Shown here piece by piece: positions 25,628-34,891 of a stretch of DNA of 64,000 bases (positions within the stretch are counted from its first letter, which is position 1; every line of letters begins with the position of its first letter). Below the pieces are notes generated by a model that saw nothing but the letters and a program-made list of their open reading frames with translations, was not told where the DNA came from and ran no database searches. Source of the stretch: Ruegeria_C sp041537925 (GTDB taxonomy: Bacteria > Pseudomonadota > Alphaproteobacteria > Rhodobacterales > Rhodobacteraceae); contig NZ_JBGOSH010000006.1 in NCBI RefSeq assembly GCF_041537925.1, positions 62,001 through 126,000 on the forward strand. The letters are read 5' to 3'. The position numbers and the translations under genes were made by a program.

Positions 25628-27243
25628 GTCACGAACCAGTGGATGTTTTGATCATTGGCGCAGGGGCGTCGGGCGCTGCAATCGCCTGGTCGCTGCTGGA
25701 AACGCGAATGCGCATCTTATGCCTTGAACAGGGCGATCATCTTCCAGACACGGATTTCCCTTCGCGACGCGAGGATTATGAACTTGCACGCTACGGTGCG
25801 TTTTCTTGTGACCCTAATGTGCGCGAACTGCAGCAGGACTATCCGATCAACTCGGATGACAGCTGCATCACTCCGGTGAACTGGAATGGCGTGGGCGGGT
25901 CCACGATCAATTTCCTTGGCCACTGGCCACGCATGCGCCCGTCAGATTTCCGAACCAAATCACTGGATGGCGTGGGCGAGGACTGGCCGGTCGATTACCA
26001 CACGCTTGCACCGTTCTATGACATGAATGATCGCAACACGGGTGTGTCCGGGCTTGGAGGAAACCCAGCCTATCCAGACTATACACCGCCACATCCGCCA
26101 ATCCCGATAGGCAAGCTGGGGCGGACGCTGGCGCGCGGCTTCAACGAAAAGGGCTGGCATTGGTGGCCGTCTGATGTGGCCATCCTTAGTCAAGATGATG
26201 ACGGCCGTCAGAAATGCGTGAACGCCGGCACCTGCGATCTGGGTTGTGCGGCAGGCGCCAAGGGTGGGACAAATTTCACCTATTGGCCGATGCTCGAAAA
26301 CGCGGGAGTCGAGTTGCGCACCAATGCGCGCGTCCGTGAGATTCTTGTGGACGAGTCCACAGGATTCGCAACCGGTGTGCTCTATCATGGGGTCGACGGA
26401 CAGGTGTATGAGCAAAAGGCCGAACTGGTCTTCATGGCGTGTAACGGCGTTGGCACTCCTCGTTTGCTGCTAAACTCCAAATCCAAAATGTTTCCAGAAG
26501 GGTTGGCCAATCGGTCCGGCAAGGTCGGGAAGAACCTGATGTTTCATCCTCTCACGGGGGTTGCGGGCGTTTTTGACGAACCGATGAAAGGGCACGAAGG
26601 GCCGATGGCCTGTTCGATCCTCTCTCAGGAATTCTACGAGAGCGACGCCACCCGTGGCTTTGTACGAGGCTACGGTCTGCATTCGGGGCGTTCTACCACG
26701 CCGATGACCTACGCGCTTGGCGGGTATGGGATCGACAACCCCATCCCCTGGGGGGCGGAGCACCGCGAGATTATGGATGACGTCTATCCTTATCTCGCCG
26801 GTCTCACCGTAGTTACGGAAGACTTACCCGAAGAGCAAAATAGCGTCACGCTTGATCCCGAACTCACTGACAGCGACGGCATTCCAGCGCCAAAAATCAC
26901 TTATCGGTTAGGAGACAACACGCGCGCCATGCTCAGACATGGGGAAGAACGCGCCAAGGAGGTTCTGATCGCAGCCGGAGCCAAGCGCATCCTTCAAAAA
27001 GGTGACGATAAGGTTTGGTGGCGGGCAGGCTGGCATCAGATGGGTACCTGCAGGATGGGCAATGATCCCGACACTTCCGTGGTGAACGGATGGGGGCGCT
27101 GCCATGATGTGAAGAACCTCTTTATCGTCGATGGGTCGATTTTTGTCACCGCTGGAGCGGTGAACCCGACCTCCACGATCCAGGCGCTGGCGCTCTATAT
27201 CGGCGACCAGATTAAAACCAACATCGAAACGCTGTTTGATTGA
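25624..27243 (+). CDS. GMC-family FAD-dependent sugar oxidoreductase, large subunit
   Basis: A 539-residue GMC oxidoreductase. FAD-binding VDVLIIGAGASGAAIAW is at the N-terminus, GVGGSTINFLGHWPRM is the FAD-contacting loop, and the C-terminal active-site pair is His471 (GWHQMGTCRMG) and Asn514 (GAVNPTSTIQ). Relatives oxidise aldoses or sugar acids at C1, C2 or C3. Coupled to a small subunit gene, it likely oxidises the imported sugar to a lactone or keto sugar. The electron acceptor is unknown since no cytochrome subunit gene follows. Confidence 0.92.
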   Translation: MSHEPVDVLIIGAGASGAAIAWSLLETRMRILCLEQGDHLPDTDFPSRREDYELARYGAFSCDPNVRELQQDYPINSDDSCITPVNWNGVGGSTINFLGHWPRMRPSDFRTKSLDGVGEDWPVDYHTLAPFYDMNDRNTGVSGLGGNPAYPDYTPPHPPIPIGKLGRTLARGFNEKGWHWWPSDVAILSQDDDGRQKCVNAGTCDLGCAAGAKGGTNFTYWPMLENAGVELRTNARVREILVDESTGFATGVLYHGVDGQVYEQKAELVFMACNGVGTPRLLLNSKSKMFPEGLANRSGKVGKNLMFHPLTGVAGVFDEPMKGHEGPMACSILSQEFYESDATRGFVRGYGLHSGRSTTPMTYALGGYGIDNPIPWGAEHREIMDDVYPYLAGLTVVTEDLPEEQNSVTLDPELTDSDGIPAPKITYRLGDNTRAMLRHGEERAKEVLIAAGAKRILQKGDDKVWWRAGWHQMGTCRMGNDPDTSVVNGWGRCHDVKNLFIVDGSIFVTAGAVNPTSTIQALALYIGDQIKTNIETLFD

Positions 27244-27250
27244 GGGAACG

Positions 27251-28711
27251 ATGGGCTTTCCAACACAAATCTACATCGATGGCGAATTGGTCATCGGCAG
27301 TGGTCAAAAAGAGGTTTTCAACCCCGCAACCGAAGAGCGTGTCGCTACTGTAACCACAGCAGGTTTCGAGGATGCCGAGCGCGCGTTGCAGGCCGCCAAG
27401 GCCGCTTTCCCTACCTGGGCTGCAACGTCGATCGCGGATCGGCAGATGTGGATGCGACGGCTGCGGGATGCAGTGATTGCCCATGAAGAATTTCTGCGAG
27501 ATTGCGTGCATCAGGAAATGGGAAAGCCATGGGCACAAACGCATGAGGACTGGGACAGGCTGGTCGCATCCCTGGACTTCTATGCCGAGGAAATTGCCCG
27601 CATTCAGGACTATGGTCTCGCCGACCGGGCAGGCACCCATGCCCATCGCATGGTATATGAACCCGCAGGTGTGGCTGTGGCATATCTCGCGTGGAACTTC
27701 CCTCTGCTGAATCTGGCTTTCAAGATTGGCCCGGCCATGGCAGCGGGGTGCCCGATCATTCTCCGCCCGTCCGAGGCCACTCCGATCTCTGCTTATGCGG
27801 TGGGGTGGCTGTGCGCAAAAATCGGTTTGCCCAAAGGTGTGGTGCAAATTCTTTGCACCGATGGTTACGACGTCGCGGACACTCTGACGGCCTCGACCAT
27901 TCCGCAAGTAGTGACTTTGATCGGGTCGACCAAGACCGGGCAACACATCATACGTACCGGTGCCACATCCATCAAACGCTATTCGATGGAACTTGGCGGC
28001 AACGCGCCGGTGCTCGTGTTTGAGGATGCAGATCTGGATCTGGCCGCTGACATCGTGACCGGCGTGAAATTCTCCAATGCTGGGCAGATTTGCGTCTCAC
28101 CTAACCGGGTCTTTGTGGCCGAGACAGTGCGAGACGAGTTCACGCAAAAGGTGGTTGCGCGCGCCAAATCGGCGAAGGTGGGTTTTGACAAGACAGCCGA
28201 CATAACAACCGGCCCATTGATTGACGATCGCGCATGGACGCGCATCAAGGGATTGATTGACGATGCAATTGCAGATGGCGCGAACCTACTCGCCGGCGGG
28301 GACAGACCGCCGCACCTGAACAAGGGCCATTACATCACACCAACAGTTTTGGATAACGTGACCGAAACGATGGGGGTCTACCGGCAGGAAACATTCGGCC
28401 CCATCGTTAGCCTGATCCCCTTCGCGGATGAAACCCGGTTGATCGAAATGGCCAATGATTGCGAGCAAGGCGGGCTGACGGCCTACCTGTTCACCCGAAA
28501 TCTAAGCCGGGCTGAACACTATGCCGCGCATCTGCACTACGGCGAAATTCAAATCAATGGGGTGAAGTACGATATCGATCTACCGCATGGTGGTATCGGC
28601 CAGTCGGGTATTGGGCATGATTGCTCAAACCTCGCGTTACACGAATACCTCGTGCAAAAGCGGATCACGCGCGCCCTCAATGCGACCGGATTTAGAGGGT
28701 TGAACTCATGA
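27251..28711 (+). CDS. Aldehyde dehydrogenase (sugar operon)
   Basis: A 486-residue aldehyde dehydrogenase with Glu247 (MELGGNAPVLVF) and Cys281 (NAGQICVSPNR). GAGGGAACG precedes ATG 27251. In sugar-acid operons such enzymes oxidise 2-oxoglutarate semialdehyde, glycolaldehyde/lactaldehyde or the sugar itself. Since a DgoK-like kinase suggests a phosphorylative route, oxidation of a short aldehyde or of the sugar is more likely than 2-oxoglutarate semialdehyde. It overlaps the next gene by ATGA. Confidence 0.94.
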   Translation: MGFPTQIYIDGELVIGSGQKEVFNPATEERVATVTTAGFEDAERALQAAKAAFPTWAATSIADRQMWMRRLRDAVIAHEEFLRDCVHQEMGKPWAQTHEDWDRLVASLDFYAEEIARIQDYGLADRAGTHAHRMVYEPAGVAVAYLAWNFPLLNLAFKIGPAMAAGCPIILRPSEATPISAYAVGWLCAKIGLPKGVVQILCTDGYDVADTLTASTIPQVVTLIGSTKTGQHIIRTGATSIKRYSMELGGNAPVLVFEDADLDLAADIVTGVKFSNAGQICVSPNRVFVAETVRDEFTQKVVARAKSAKVGFDKTADITTGPLIDDRAWTRIKGLIDDAIADGANLLAGGDRPPHLNKGHYITPTVLDNVTETMGVYRQETFGPIVSLIPFADETRLIEMANDCEQGGLTAYLFTRNLSRAEHYAAHLHYGEIQINGVKYDIDLPHGGIGQSGIGHDCSNLALHEYLVQKRITRALNATGFRGLNS

Positions 28712-29883
28712 AGATTACCCGCGTCACCAGCCATGTTCTAAGCTACGACCTGCCAGAGCCACTGGGTTATTCTCAGCAATACTATCACAAGCGCACAGCG
28801 CACCTGGTTGAAGTAGAGACCGACGAAGGCGTCACGGGGTGGGGTGAATGCTTTGGCGCGGGCAACATCGCCCTGGCCAACAAGGGGATCGTGGAACTGG
28901 TGATCCAGCCAATGGTTCTTGGAATGGATCCGCTGGATCGCGATGTGATCTGGCACAAGGTTTACAATCTGATGCGCGACCACGGACAAAAGGGGATGCC
29001 GCTACAGTCACTATCGGGTGTCGACATCGCGCTGTGGGACATCGCTGGTAAAGTCGCGGGCTTGCCCCTGCACAAGCTCATCGGGGGCACTCATCGCGAC
29101 CGTATTCAGGTCTACGGTTATGGCATGATGCTCCGACCTGAGAGCACTGACAGTCTGGTTTCCCGCTTCGCCGACGAAGCTGCCGAGATCAGGGAGATGG
29201 GATTCTGCGCGACCAAGATGAAAGTGGGGCTTGGCCCGAAAGAGGACGTGCGCCTGATTGAGGCTGTGCGAAAGGGCGTCGGCGATGACTACCGTTTCAT
29301 GATCGATGCGAACCACGGCTATACGACACATGATGCATTTTATGTGGGTCGCGCGATGGAGGAATTCGCCCCCTATTGGTTTGAGGAACCTGTTGCCCCG
29401 GAAGATCTTGATGGATACCGGGAACTGCGTGCCGGTTTGAACGTCAACATCTCGGGCGGAGAAGCCGAGTTCAACAGATGGGGATGGCGCGCGCTGTTGG
29501 AAAGCCGGGGATTGGATATCGCCCAGCCTGAAGTTTGCGCTCTTGGAGGGATCACAGAATATCTGCGCGTTCTGGCCTTGTGCCACGCACATTTTACTCC
29601 CGTCGTGAACCACGTCTGGGGTTCAGCCGTCGCTGTGGCGACCAATATGCACCTGCTTGCTGCCATGCCGCCCCTGCCAGGCGGGCTCTTTCCGTGGGAG
29701 CCAATGCTTGAATTCGACACCACCGACAACAAGTTCCGGGACGAATTGCTCGCGGAACCGCTGAACATTCAGTCTCAGGTAGCGGAGACAGGTGGATTTG
29801 CCGCAATTCCAAACAGTCCCGGCTTAGGTGTGGAGCCGAACCGTGACTTCATCAAACATTATTCAAGCGGAGGGTATAGCTGA
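28708..29883 (+). CDS. Mandelate racemase/muconate lactonizing enzyme family sugar-acid dehydratase
   Basis: A 391-residue enolase-superfamily protein. Visible catalytic residues are the K-x-K pair Lys170/Lys172 (TKMKVG), metal ligands Asp200 (IDANHGY), Glu226 (FEEP) and Glu252 (SGGEAEF), and His302 (NHVWGSAVA). Enzymes of this group dehydrate aldonic or aldaric acids to 2-keto-3-deoxy acids. Next to a DgoK-like kinase a galactonate-like acid is plausible, but the HVWG motif differs from E. coli DgoD, so another sugar acid is quite possible. Confidence 0.9.
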   Translation: MKITRVTSHVLSYDLPEPLGYSQQYYHKRTAHLVEVETDEGVTGWGECFGAGNIALANKGIVELVIQPMVLGMDPLDRDVIWHKVYNLMRDHGQKGMPLQSLSGVDIALWDIAGKVAGLPLHKLIGGTHRDRIQVYGYGMMLRPESTDSLVSRFADEAAEIREMGFCATKMKVGLGPKEDVRLIEAVRKGVGDDYRFMIDANHGYTTHDAFYVGRAMEEFAPYWFEEPVAPEDLDGYRELRAGLNVNISGGEAEFNRWGWRALLESRGLDIAQPEVCALGGITEYLRVLALCHAHFTPVVNHVWGSAVAVATNMHLLAAMPPLPGGLFPWEPMLEFDTTDNKFRDELLAEPLNIQSQVAETGGFAAIPNSPGLGVEPNRDFIKHYSSGGYS

Positions 29884-29884
29884 C

Positions 29885-30817
29885 ATGACTGCGTTCGAAT
29901 TTGTCGGCGTCGATTGGGGTACAAGCTCGTTTCGAGCTTGGCACTGCAGACCCGACGTAGAACCGCTCCAAATCCACAAGAGTGACAAGGGAATGTCCAA
30001 GCTCAAGCGCGACGAGTTTGCTCCCTACCTTGAAGAAACCTTGCGCAAAAAAGACATTCCCAGTTCGATTCCGGTAATAATCTGCGGCATGGCGGGCGCG
30101 CGCGATGGTTGGCAAGAGGTGCCTTATGTCTCGGTGCCAGCCACCCAGAAGGATATTGTTCGCAATTCTGCACGTGTCGCTGCCGGACCCTATGCTTGCA
30201 CTATTCTGCCAGGCGTCTGCATAGCGAACGAAGGGCGTTTTGACGTGATGCGCGGCGAAGAAACTCTTTTGTTCGGAGCCATATCGAATGGGGCAAAGGA
30301 CGGTGTTTTCTGCGTTCCGGGGACGCACTCAAAATGGTGCAGGATCGAGAATGGCAATCTGTTCACCTGGCAGACCGTAATGACCGGAGAATTGTTTGCA
30401 CTCCTGTCCACCGAGTCCACTTTGTCTGAATTTTGCGGTGGCATCAGAACGAAACTCTACGAAACACCAGCTTTTGAAAGCGCAGTCCTCGAAGTGCTGC
30501 ACGAACCGACTTCCGCAATTCACAAACTGTTCTCGATACGAGCCAGAGCATTGTTAGACCCAGAAGCAGACCAAAGAGATTTTTCATCGAGGCTTTCGGG
30601 GTTGTTGATTGGACAGGAGATCGCCGGAATCAACTGGGATACATCCGCTCTAGTATCACTGGTCGCCAGTGGTCCCCTTGCCGAAGCGTATTGTTCTGCG
30701 CTCATGATCGCCGGACGCGATATTGCGATCATAGAAGCAGACGCATCTGCGCTCGCGGGCCTGTCTTTGTTCGCTCAGCAGCTAAATACGCACAATGCCA
30801 AGGTGCCGCAGTCCTAG
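29885..30817 (+). CDS. dgoK: 2-dehydro-3-deoxygalactonokinase (DgoK-like)
   Basis: A 310-residue sugar-acid kinase: VGVDWGTSSFRAWH (phosphate 1 loop), GMAGARDGWQEVPY, LPGVC, RGEETLLFGA and CVPGTHSKWCRIENG, all matching DgoK. It would phosphorylate a 2-keto-3-deoxy acid at C6, after which an aldolase (DgoA, not in the window) would give pyruvate and glyceraldehyde 3-phosphate. ATG 29885 is chosen, two bases after the dehydratase stop, with GGAGGG upstream. It is the last gene of the operon. Confidence 0.88.
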   Translation: MTAFEFVGVDWGTSSFRAWHCRPDVEPLQIHKSDKGMSKLKRDEFAPYLEETLRKKDIPSSIPVIICGMAGARDGWQEVPYVSVPATQKDIVRNSARVAAGPYACTILPGVCIANEGRFDVMRGEETLLFGAISNGAKDGVFCVPGTHSKWCRIENGNLFTWQTVMTGELFALLSTESTLSEFCGGIRTKLYETPAFESAVLEVLHEPTSAIHKLFSIRARALLDPEADQRDFSSRLSGLLIGQEIAGINWDTSALVSLVASGPLAEAYCSALMIAGRDIAIIEADASALAGLSLFAQQLNTHNAKVPQS

Positions 30818-31115
30818 TAAACCGCTGGGAATTCTTGGTCCACTGTTCCCGCCAGAGCTTCGTCGCGGTTGGCTCTATTTTTTGGACTGCTACGCAAAAA
30901 GACCCACTACAACCTTTCGCGAGCCAAAGGTTGCAATGGGCAATACTTCGTTAGAGGGATCAACCAGCATGTAGTATTGCTCGGTTGTCAGACGAAAGCT
31001 CTTGATCCCTTCAAGGCCGCGCGGAATCACAAAAGGACAGCCGGGGGAGCGGTCGGTCACCCACTAACGGGGACACGCAGCCTCAGCCCATATTTTCGAA
31101 TACTTCAGCTACCCT

Positions 31116-31143
31116 CTACCCCCGAGTAGGGGCAAGGTTGCGC
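31116..31143. repeat. Dispersed repeat, copy B
   Basis: CTACCCCCGAGTAGGGGCAA followed by GGTTGCGC matches the sequence at 19865-19892. In this copy the core can also fold as a small hairpin (CTACCCCC/GAGTAGGGG). It sits in the 611-base gap between dgoK and phnD. Confidence 0.5.
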
Positions 31144-31170
31144 TAACAATTGGAATGGTCAGGCCTATCG

Positions 31171-31341
31171 CTACGTTGCCCAATCAGGCCTCTTGCCAAA
31201 CGTCTTTTCAATCACAGTGTCGATTCCACACTTGGCCAATTCCATCTCAGCGACTTTGACCTCGCCGTAGCCAAATCCTGAGCCCCCAACAAGACAACAC
31301 CGAAACAGCAGAGTGGGATCGATAGGAGAATAGACGAGCCG
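31171..31341 (-). pseudogene. Possible decayed C-terminal gene fragment
   Basis: A minus-strand frame of 56 codons without a start, ending at TAG 31171, reads LVGGSGFGYGEVKVAEMELA and ends with KTFGKRPDWAT. The text is strikingly protein-like for DNA that otherwise has no gene, and no complete gene surrounds it. I do not recognise the family. The remainder of the dgoK-phnD gap shows nothing else convincing. Confidence 0.35.
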
Positions 31342-31428
31342 TTATATCTACGTTGGTTGAAAGCCCCGCAGAAACACCTTGAATATCTCCCTAACGCAGA
31401 TAGCCTGCTGGCCTGGGAGGAAACATAA

Positions 31429-32403
31429 ATGAAAATAATGAATAAACTTTTGTCCGGCGTAGCCTTTGCTTTTGCGCTGTCTCTTGCAGGTCCCGCCGTG
31501 GCACAAGACTGCCCGCGGGGTGATCTTGACGAGCGCTACTGTGATGTGGATGGCGACCTTGTTGCCGACATCCCCAGTGATCCAAGCAATCTGGTCGATC
31601 CAGACACTCTGATTTTTACCTACACGCCGGTCGAAGATCCCGCAGTTTACAAAGAGGTCTGGGCAGGTTTCATGGACCACTTGTCTGAGAAAACTGGTAA
31701 GGACGTCGTATTTTTCGCTGTTCAGAACAATGCCGCACAGATTGAGGCGATGCGTTCTGGACGTTTGCATATTGCCGGCTTTAACACCGGATCCAACCCA
31801 CTGGCTGTAAACTGTGCTGGCTTCCGCCCGTTCACCATCATGGCCTCTCTTGATGGCCATTTCGGATACGAGATGGAGATCATCACCTATCCCGGCTCGG
31901 GCATCGAAAGCGTTGAAGACATCAAGGGCAAGTCTCTGGCCTTTACCTCGCCCACGTCGAATTCGGGGTTCAAGGCACCCTCGGCAATTCTGAAGGGTGA
32001 TTTCGACATGCTGCCGGAGCGTGATTTCGAACCGGTCTTTTCGGGCAAGCACGACAACTCAATTCTGGGTGTTGCGAACAAGGATTACTTGGCGGCATCG
32101 ATTGCTAACTCGGTGAAGTCTCGCATGATCCGTCGCGACGTTATCAAGGAAGACGACGTCATAACGATTTACAAATCGCAAACTTTCCCAACCACCGGAT
32201 TTGGCACCGCCCACAATCTGACCCCGGACCTGCAAGAGAAAATCAAAGACGCGTTCTTCAGCTTCGAATGGGACGGCACCAAGCTCAAGGAAGAGTTCGA
32301 GAAATCGAATGAAGGCCAGTTCATCGACATGAACTACAAAGATTTCTGGGAAGTCATCCGGAAAATCGACTCGGCCAACGGTGTCAGCTACTCCTGCAAC
32401 TAG
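31429..32403 (+). CDS. phnD: Phosphonate/phosphite-type ABC transporter, periplasmic binding protein
   Basis: A 324-residue binding protein with a Sec signal peptide (LLSGVAFAFALSLAGPAVAQ). PhnD/PtxB-family features are LIFTYTPVEDPAVYKEVW, NAAQIEAMRSGRLHIAGFNTG and KSLAFTSPTSNSGFKAP. GGGAGGAAACATAA directly precedes the ATG. Ligands of the family include alkylphosphonates, 2-aminoethylphosphonate and phosphite; the specificity is not readable. It is first in phnDCEE, with a hairpin before phnC. Confidence 0.93.
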   Translation: MKIMNKLLSGVAFAFALSLAGPAVAQDCPRGDLDERYCDVDGDLVADIPSDPSNLVDPDTLIFTYTPVEDPAVYKEVWAGFMDHLSEKTGKDVVFFAVQNNAAQIEAMRSGRLHIAGFNTGSNPLAVNCAGFRPFTIMASLDGHFGYEMEIITYPGSGIESVEDIKGKSLAFTSPTSNSGFKAPSAILKGDFDMLPERDFEPVFSGKHDNSILGVANKDYLAASIANSVKSRMIRRDVIKEDDVITIYKSQTFPTTGFGTAHNLTPDLQEKIKDAFFSFEWDGTKLKEEFEKSNEGQFIDMNYKDFWEVIRKIDSANGVSYSCN

Positions 32404-32412
32404 ATCCCGGTC

Positions 32413-32434
32413 GGGCGGACCATCCGGTCCGCCC
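32413..32434 (+). terminator. Intra-operon hairpin between phnD and phnC
   Basis: GGGCGGACC (32413-32421) pairs perfectly with GGTCCGCCC (32426-32434) over a 4-base loop, followed by CTTCCT. Stem-loops directly after a binding-protein gene commonly attenuate transcription so the periplasmic protein is made in excess of the membrane parts. Confidence 0.75.
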
Positions 32435-32463
32435 CTTCCTGTATGAATTTGAGGGGTGGCTTC

Positions 32464-33258
32464 ATGCTGCGGCTTGAGAAGCTTGTGAAGACGTACAAGA
32501 CTGGCGACCAGGCCCTGAAGGCGGTTGATATGGAGATCCCGGAGGGTCAAGTGCTGGCCTTGATCGGTCCCTCGGGTGCGGGCAAGTCCACGCTGATCCG
32601 ATGCATCAATCGGCTGGTCGAGCCAAGCTCGGGCAACGTCTATTTGGGCGATACCGAATTGACCAGCCTGTCGTCAGCCGCGTTGCGAAAGGAACGTCGC
32701 CGAATGGGCATGATCTTTCAGGAATATGCCTTGGTCGAACGTCTGACGGTTATGGAGAACGTGCTGTCAGGTCGACTTGGTTACGTGGGATTCTGGCGCA
32801 GCTTTCTGCGTAAGTACCCGCAATCCGATATTGACGAAGCGTTCCGCCTGCTGGACCGCGTGGGCCTTGCCCACATGGCCGACAAACGGGCAGATGAATT
32901 GTCCGGCGGTCAGCGACAGAGGGTCGGTATCTGTCGTGCGCTCATCCAAGACCCTGCGCTTCTGCTGGTTGATGAACCAACCGCTTCGCTCGATCCCAAG
33001 ACGTCACGCCAGATCATGCGACTGATTTGCGAACTCTGCAAGGAACGCGGTCTGGCCGCCATCATCAACATCCACGACGTCGCTCTTGCGCAGATGTTCG
33101 TCCAGCGCGTCATTGGTTTGCGTTTTGGTGCCATCGAATTCGACGGTTCGCCCGGGGCTCTGACGCCAGAGGTACTGACCACCATCTACGGCGAGGAAGA
33201 CTGGGAAGCGACTATCGAAAAGGTCGACGACGAAGATGAAATCGAGGCTGCGGAATGA
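32464..33258 (+). CDS. phnC: Phosphonate-type ABC transporter ATP-binding protein
   Basis: A 264-residue ABC ATPase with Walker A GPSGAGKST, signature LSGGQRQRVGICRAL, Walker B LLLVDEPTASLDP and H-loop INIHDVALA; the segment NRLVEPSSGNVYLGDTEL is typical of PhnC. ATG 32464 follows GAGGGG; the in-frame ATG at 32443 lacks a site. The acidic C-terminal tail (KVDDEDEIEAAE) is unusual. It overlaps phnE by ATGA. Confidence 0.94.
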   Translation: MLRLEKLVKTYKTGDQALKAVDMEIPEGQVLALIGPSGAGKSTLIRCINRLVEPSSGNVYLGDTELTSLSSAALRKERRRMGMIFQEYALVERLTVMENVLSGRLGYVGFWRSFLRKYPQSDIDEAFRLLDRVGLAHMADKRADELSGGQRQRVGICRALIQDPALLLVDEPTASLDPKTSRQIMRLICELCKERGLAAIINIHDVALAQMFVQRVIGLRFGAIEFDGSPGALTPEVLTTIYGEEDWEATIEKVDDEDEIEAAE

Positions 33259-34076
33259 GTGGATCAGCGACCGAGCTTGAAACCCTGATCGGGAAACCGT
33301 GGAAGAAACCACCGTTTATCAAGCGCCCCTGGCTTCGCTGGACTCTGGCTTTGGGTTTCGTTGTCTATTTGATCGCTGCCTTCCTGACCATCGACGTCAA
33401 CTGGGCGCGTGTCTATGAGGGACTGTCACGTGGCAAGGCCTTCGTCCTGGCCTTCACCAGCCCGGATTTCACCACCCGATCGGGCGACATCTATGAGGGG
33501 ATGCTGGAAAGCATCATCATGACCGTCGCTGCTTCGGTTATTGGTATCGCGATATCGATCCCAATTGCGCTTGGTGCGGCTCGCAACGTTGCGCCATTGC
33601 CGGTCTATTTGGTTTGCCGCAGCATAATCGCGATCTCGCGCGCGCTGCAGGAGATCATCGTTGCGATCCTGTTGGTCGCCATCTTTGGCTTCGGCCCCTT
33701 GGCCGGTTTCCTGACACTTAGTTTCGCTACCATCGGTTTCCTGTCAAAGCTTTTGGCGGAAGATATTGAAAGTATGGATAAAGTTCAGGCCGAAGCTATC
33801 AAGGCCTCCGGTGCCAAATGGTTGCAATGGATTAACTATGGAGTTCAGCCGCAGGTCATGCCGCGCCTAATTGGACTTTCCATGTACCGCATTGACATTA
33901 ACTTTCGCGAAAGTGCCATTCTGGGACTCGTCGGCGCAGGTGGTATTGGGGCGACGCTAAACACCGCCTTTGACCGTTATGAATACGATACGGCGGCAGC
34001 GATCCTGATACTGATAATCGTGATTGTCATGGCTCTGGAGTACCTCTCCGGGATAATCCGGGCAAGGGTGCAGTAA
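33255..34076 (+). CDS. phnE: Phosphonate-type ABC transporter permease, first copy
   Basis: A 273-residue membrane permease with about six hydrophobic segments. The PhnE-type EAA loop reads VQAEAIKASGAKWLQW and is followed by INFRESAILGLVGAGGIG. It pairs with the second permease encoded directly downstream to make a heterodimeric channel. Confidence 0.94.
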   Translation: MSGSATELETLIGKPWKKPPFIKRPWLRWTLALGFVVYLIAAFLTIDVNWARVYEGLSRGKAFVLAFTSPDFTTRSGDIYEGMLESIIMTVAASVIGIAISIPIALGAARNVAPLPVYLVCRSIIAISRALQEIIVAILLVAIFGFGPLAGFLTLSFATIGFLSKLLAEDIESMDKVQAEAIKASGAKWLQWINYGVQPQVMPRLIGLSMYRIDINFRESAILGLVGAGGIGATLNTAFDRYEYDTAAAILILIIVIVMALEYLSGIIRARVQ

Positions 34077-34891
34077 TGCCGGTGCACAAGCAGGGAAGCC
34101 TCAAGGTTTGGCAGCGCCGCACGCAGCGCGAAAGCCTGACGCATTGGTTGATGTGGCTGGCCGGAGTCGCGATATTTGCTTACTGCTGGCAGCAGATTTC
34201 GGAGTCCACCACATGGTTCTTCGTCTGGGATGCGCCCCGGATCGCAAATGACATCTGGACCCGTGCCACCCCGCCGAAATGGGAGTATATTACCCAGCTT
34301 GGCAGGCCCATCTGGGATACGCTTAACATCGCGACACTAGGGACGATCATTGCGCTTATCCTGGCGGTCCCTGTCGCCTTTCTTGCAGCCCGCAATACCA
34401 CACCTTCAGCCCTTTTTATTCGGCCCATTGCGCTATTGATTATCGTCTCGACTCGTTCGATCAACTCGTTGATTTGGGCGCTTCTGTTGATCGCGATAAT
34501 TGGCCCGGGTGTTTTTGCTGGTGTGATCGCCATTGCAATCCGCTCGATCGGGTTCTGTGCCAAGCTTCTCTACGAAGCCATCGAGGAAATCGACGCGACC
34601 CAGGTCGAAGCGATCACCGCCACAGGCGCATCGCGCTGGCAGGTCATGGCCTACGGAATTGTGCCGCAAATCTTGCCTGCTTTCGCTGGCATCGCCGTGT
34701 TTCGTTGGGACATCAACATCCGCGAGAGCACCGTGCTTGGCCTAGTCGGAGCAGGAGGCATAGGGTTGCAGCTGTCATCGTCACTTAATGTTTTGGCGTG
34801 GCCGCAAGTATCGCTGATCTTGTTGGTGATCCTCGCCGCCGTTGTCATTTCAGAATGGGTGTCCGCAAAAGTACGCGGCGCGATTATCTAG
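34076..34891 (+). CDS. phnE: Phosphonate-type ABC transporter permease, second copy
   Basis: A 271-residue permease paralogous to the first: EAA loop VEAITATGASRWQV, then INIRESTVLGLVGAGGIGLQL. It shares one base with the preceding stop (TAATG). The TAG stop lies inside TCTAGG, at which a decayed IS481-type element begins; the protein ends (SAKVRGAII) about where PhnE proteins normally end, so it looks intact. Confidence 0.93.
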   Translation: MPVHKQGSLKVWQRRTQRESLTHWLMWLAGVAIFAYCWQQISESTTWFFVWDAPRIANDIWTRATPPKWEYITQLGRPIWDTLNIATLGTIIALILAVPVAFLAARNTTPSALFIRPIALLIIVSTRSINSLIWALLLIAIIGPGVFAGVIAIAIRSIGFCAKLLYEAIEEIDATQVEAITATGASRWQVMAYGIVPQILPAFAGIAVFRWDINIRESTVLGLVGAGGIGLQLSSSLNVLAWPQVSLILLVILAAVVISEWVSAKVRGAII

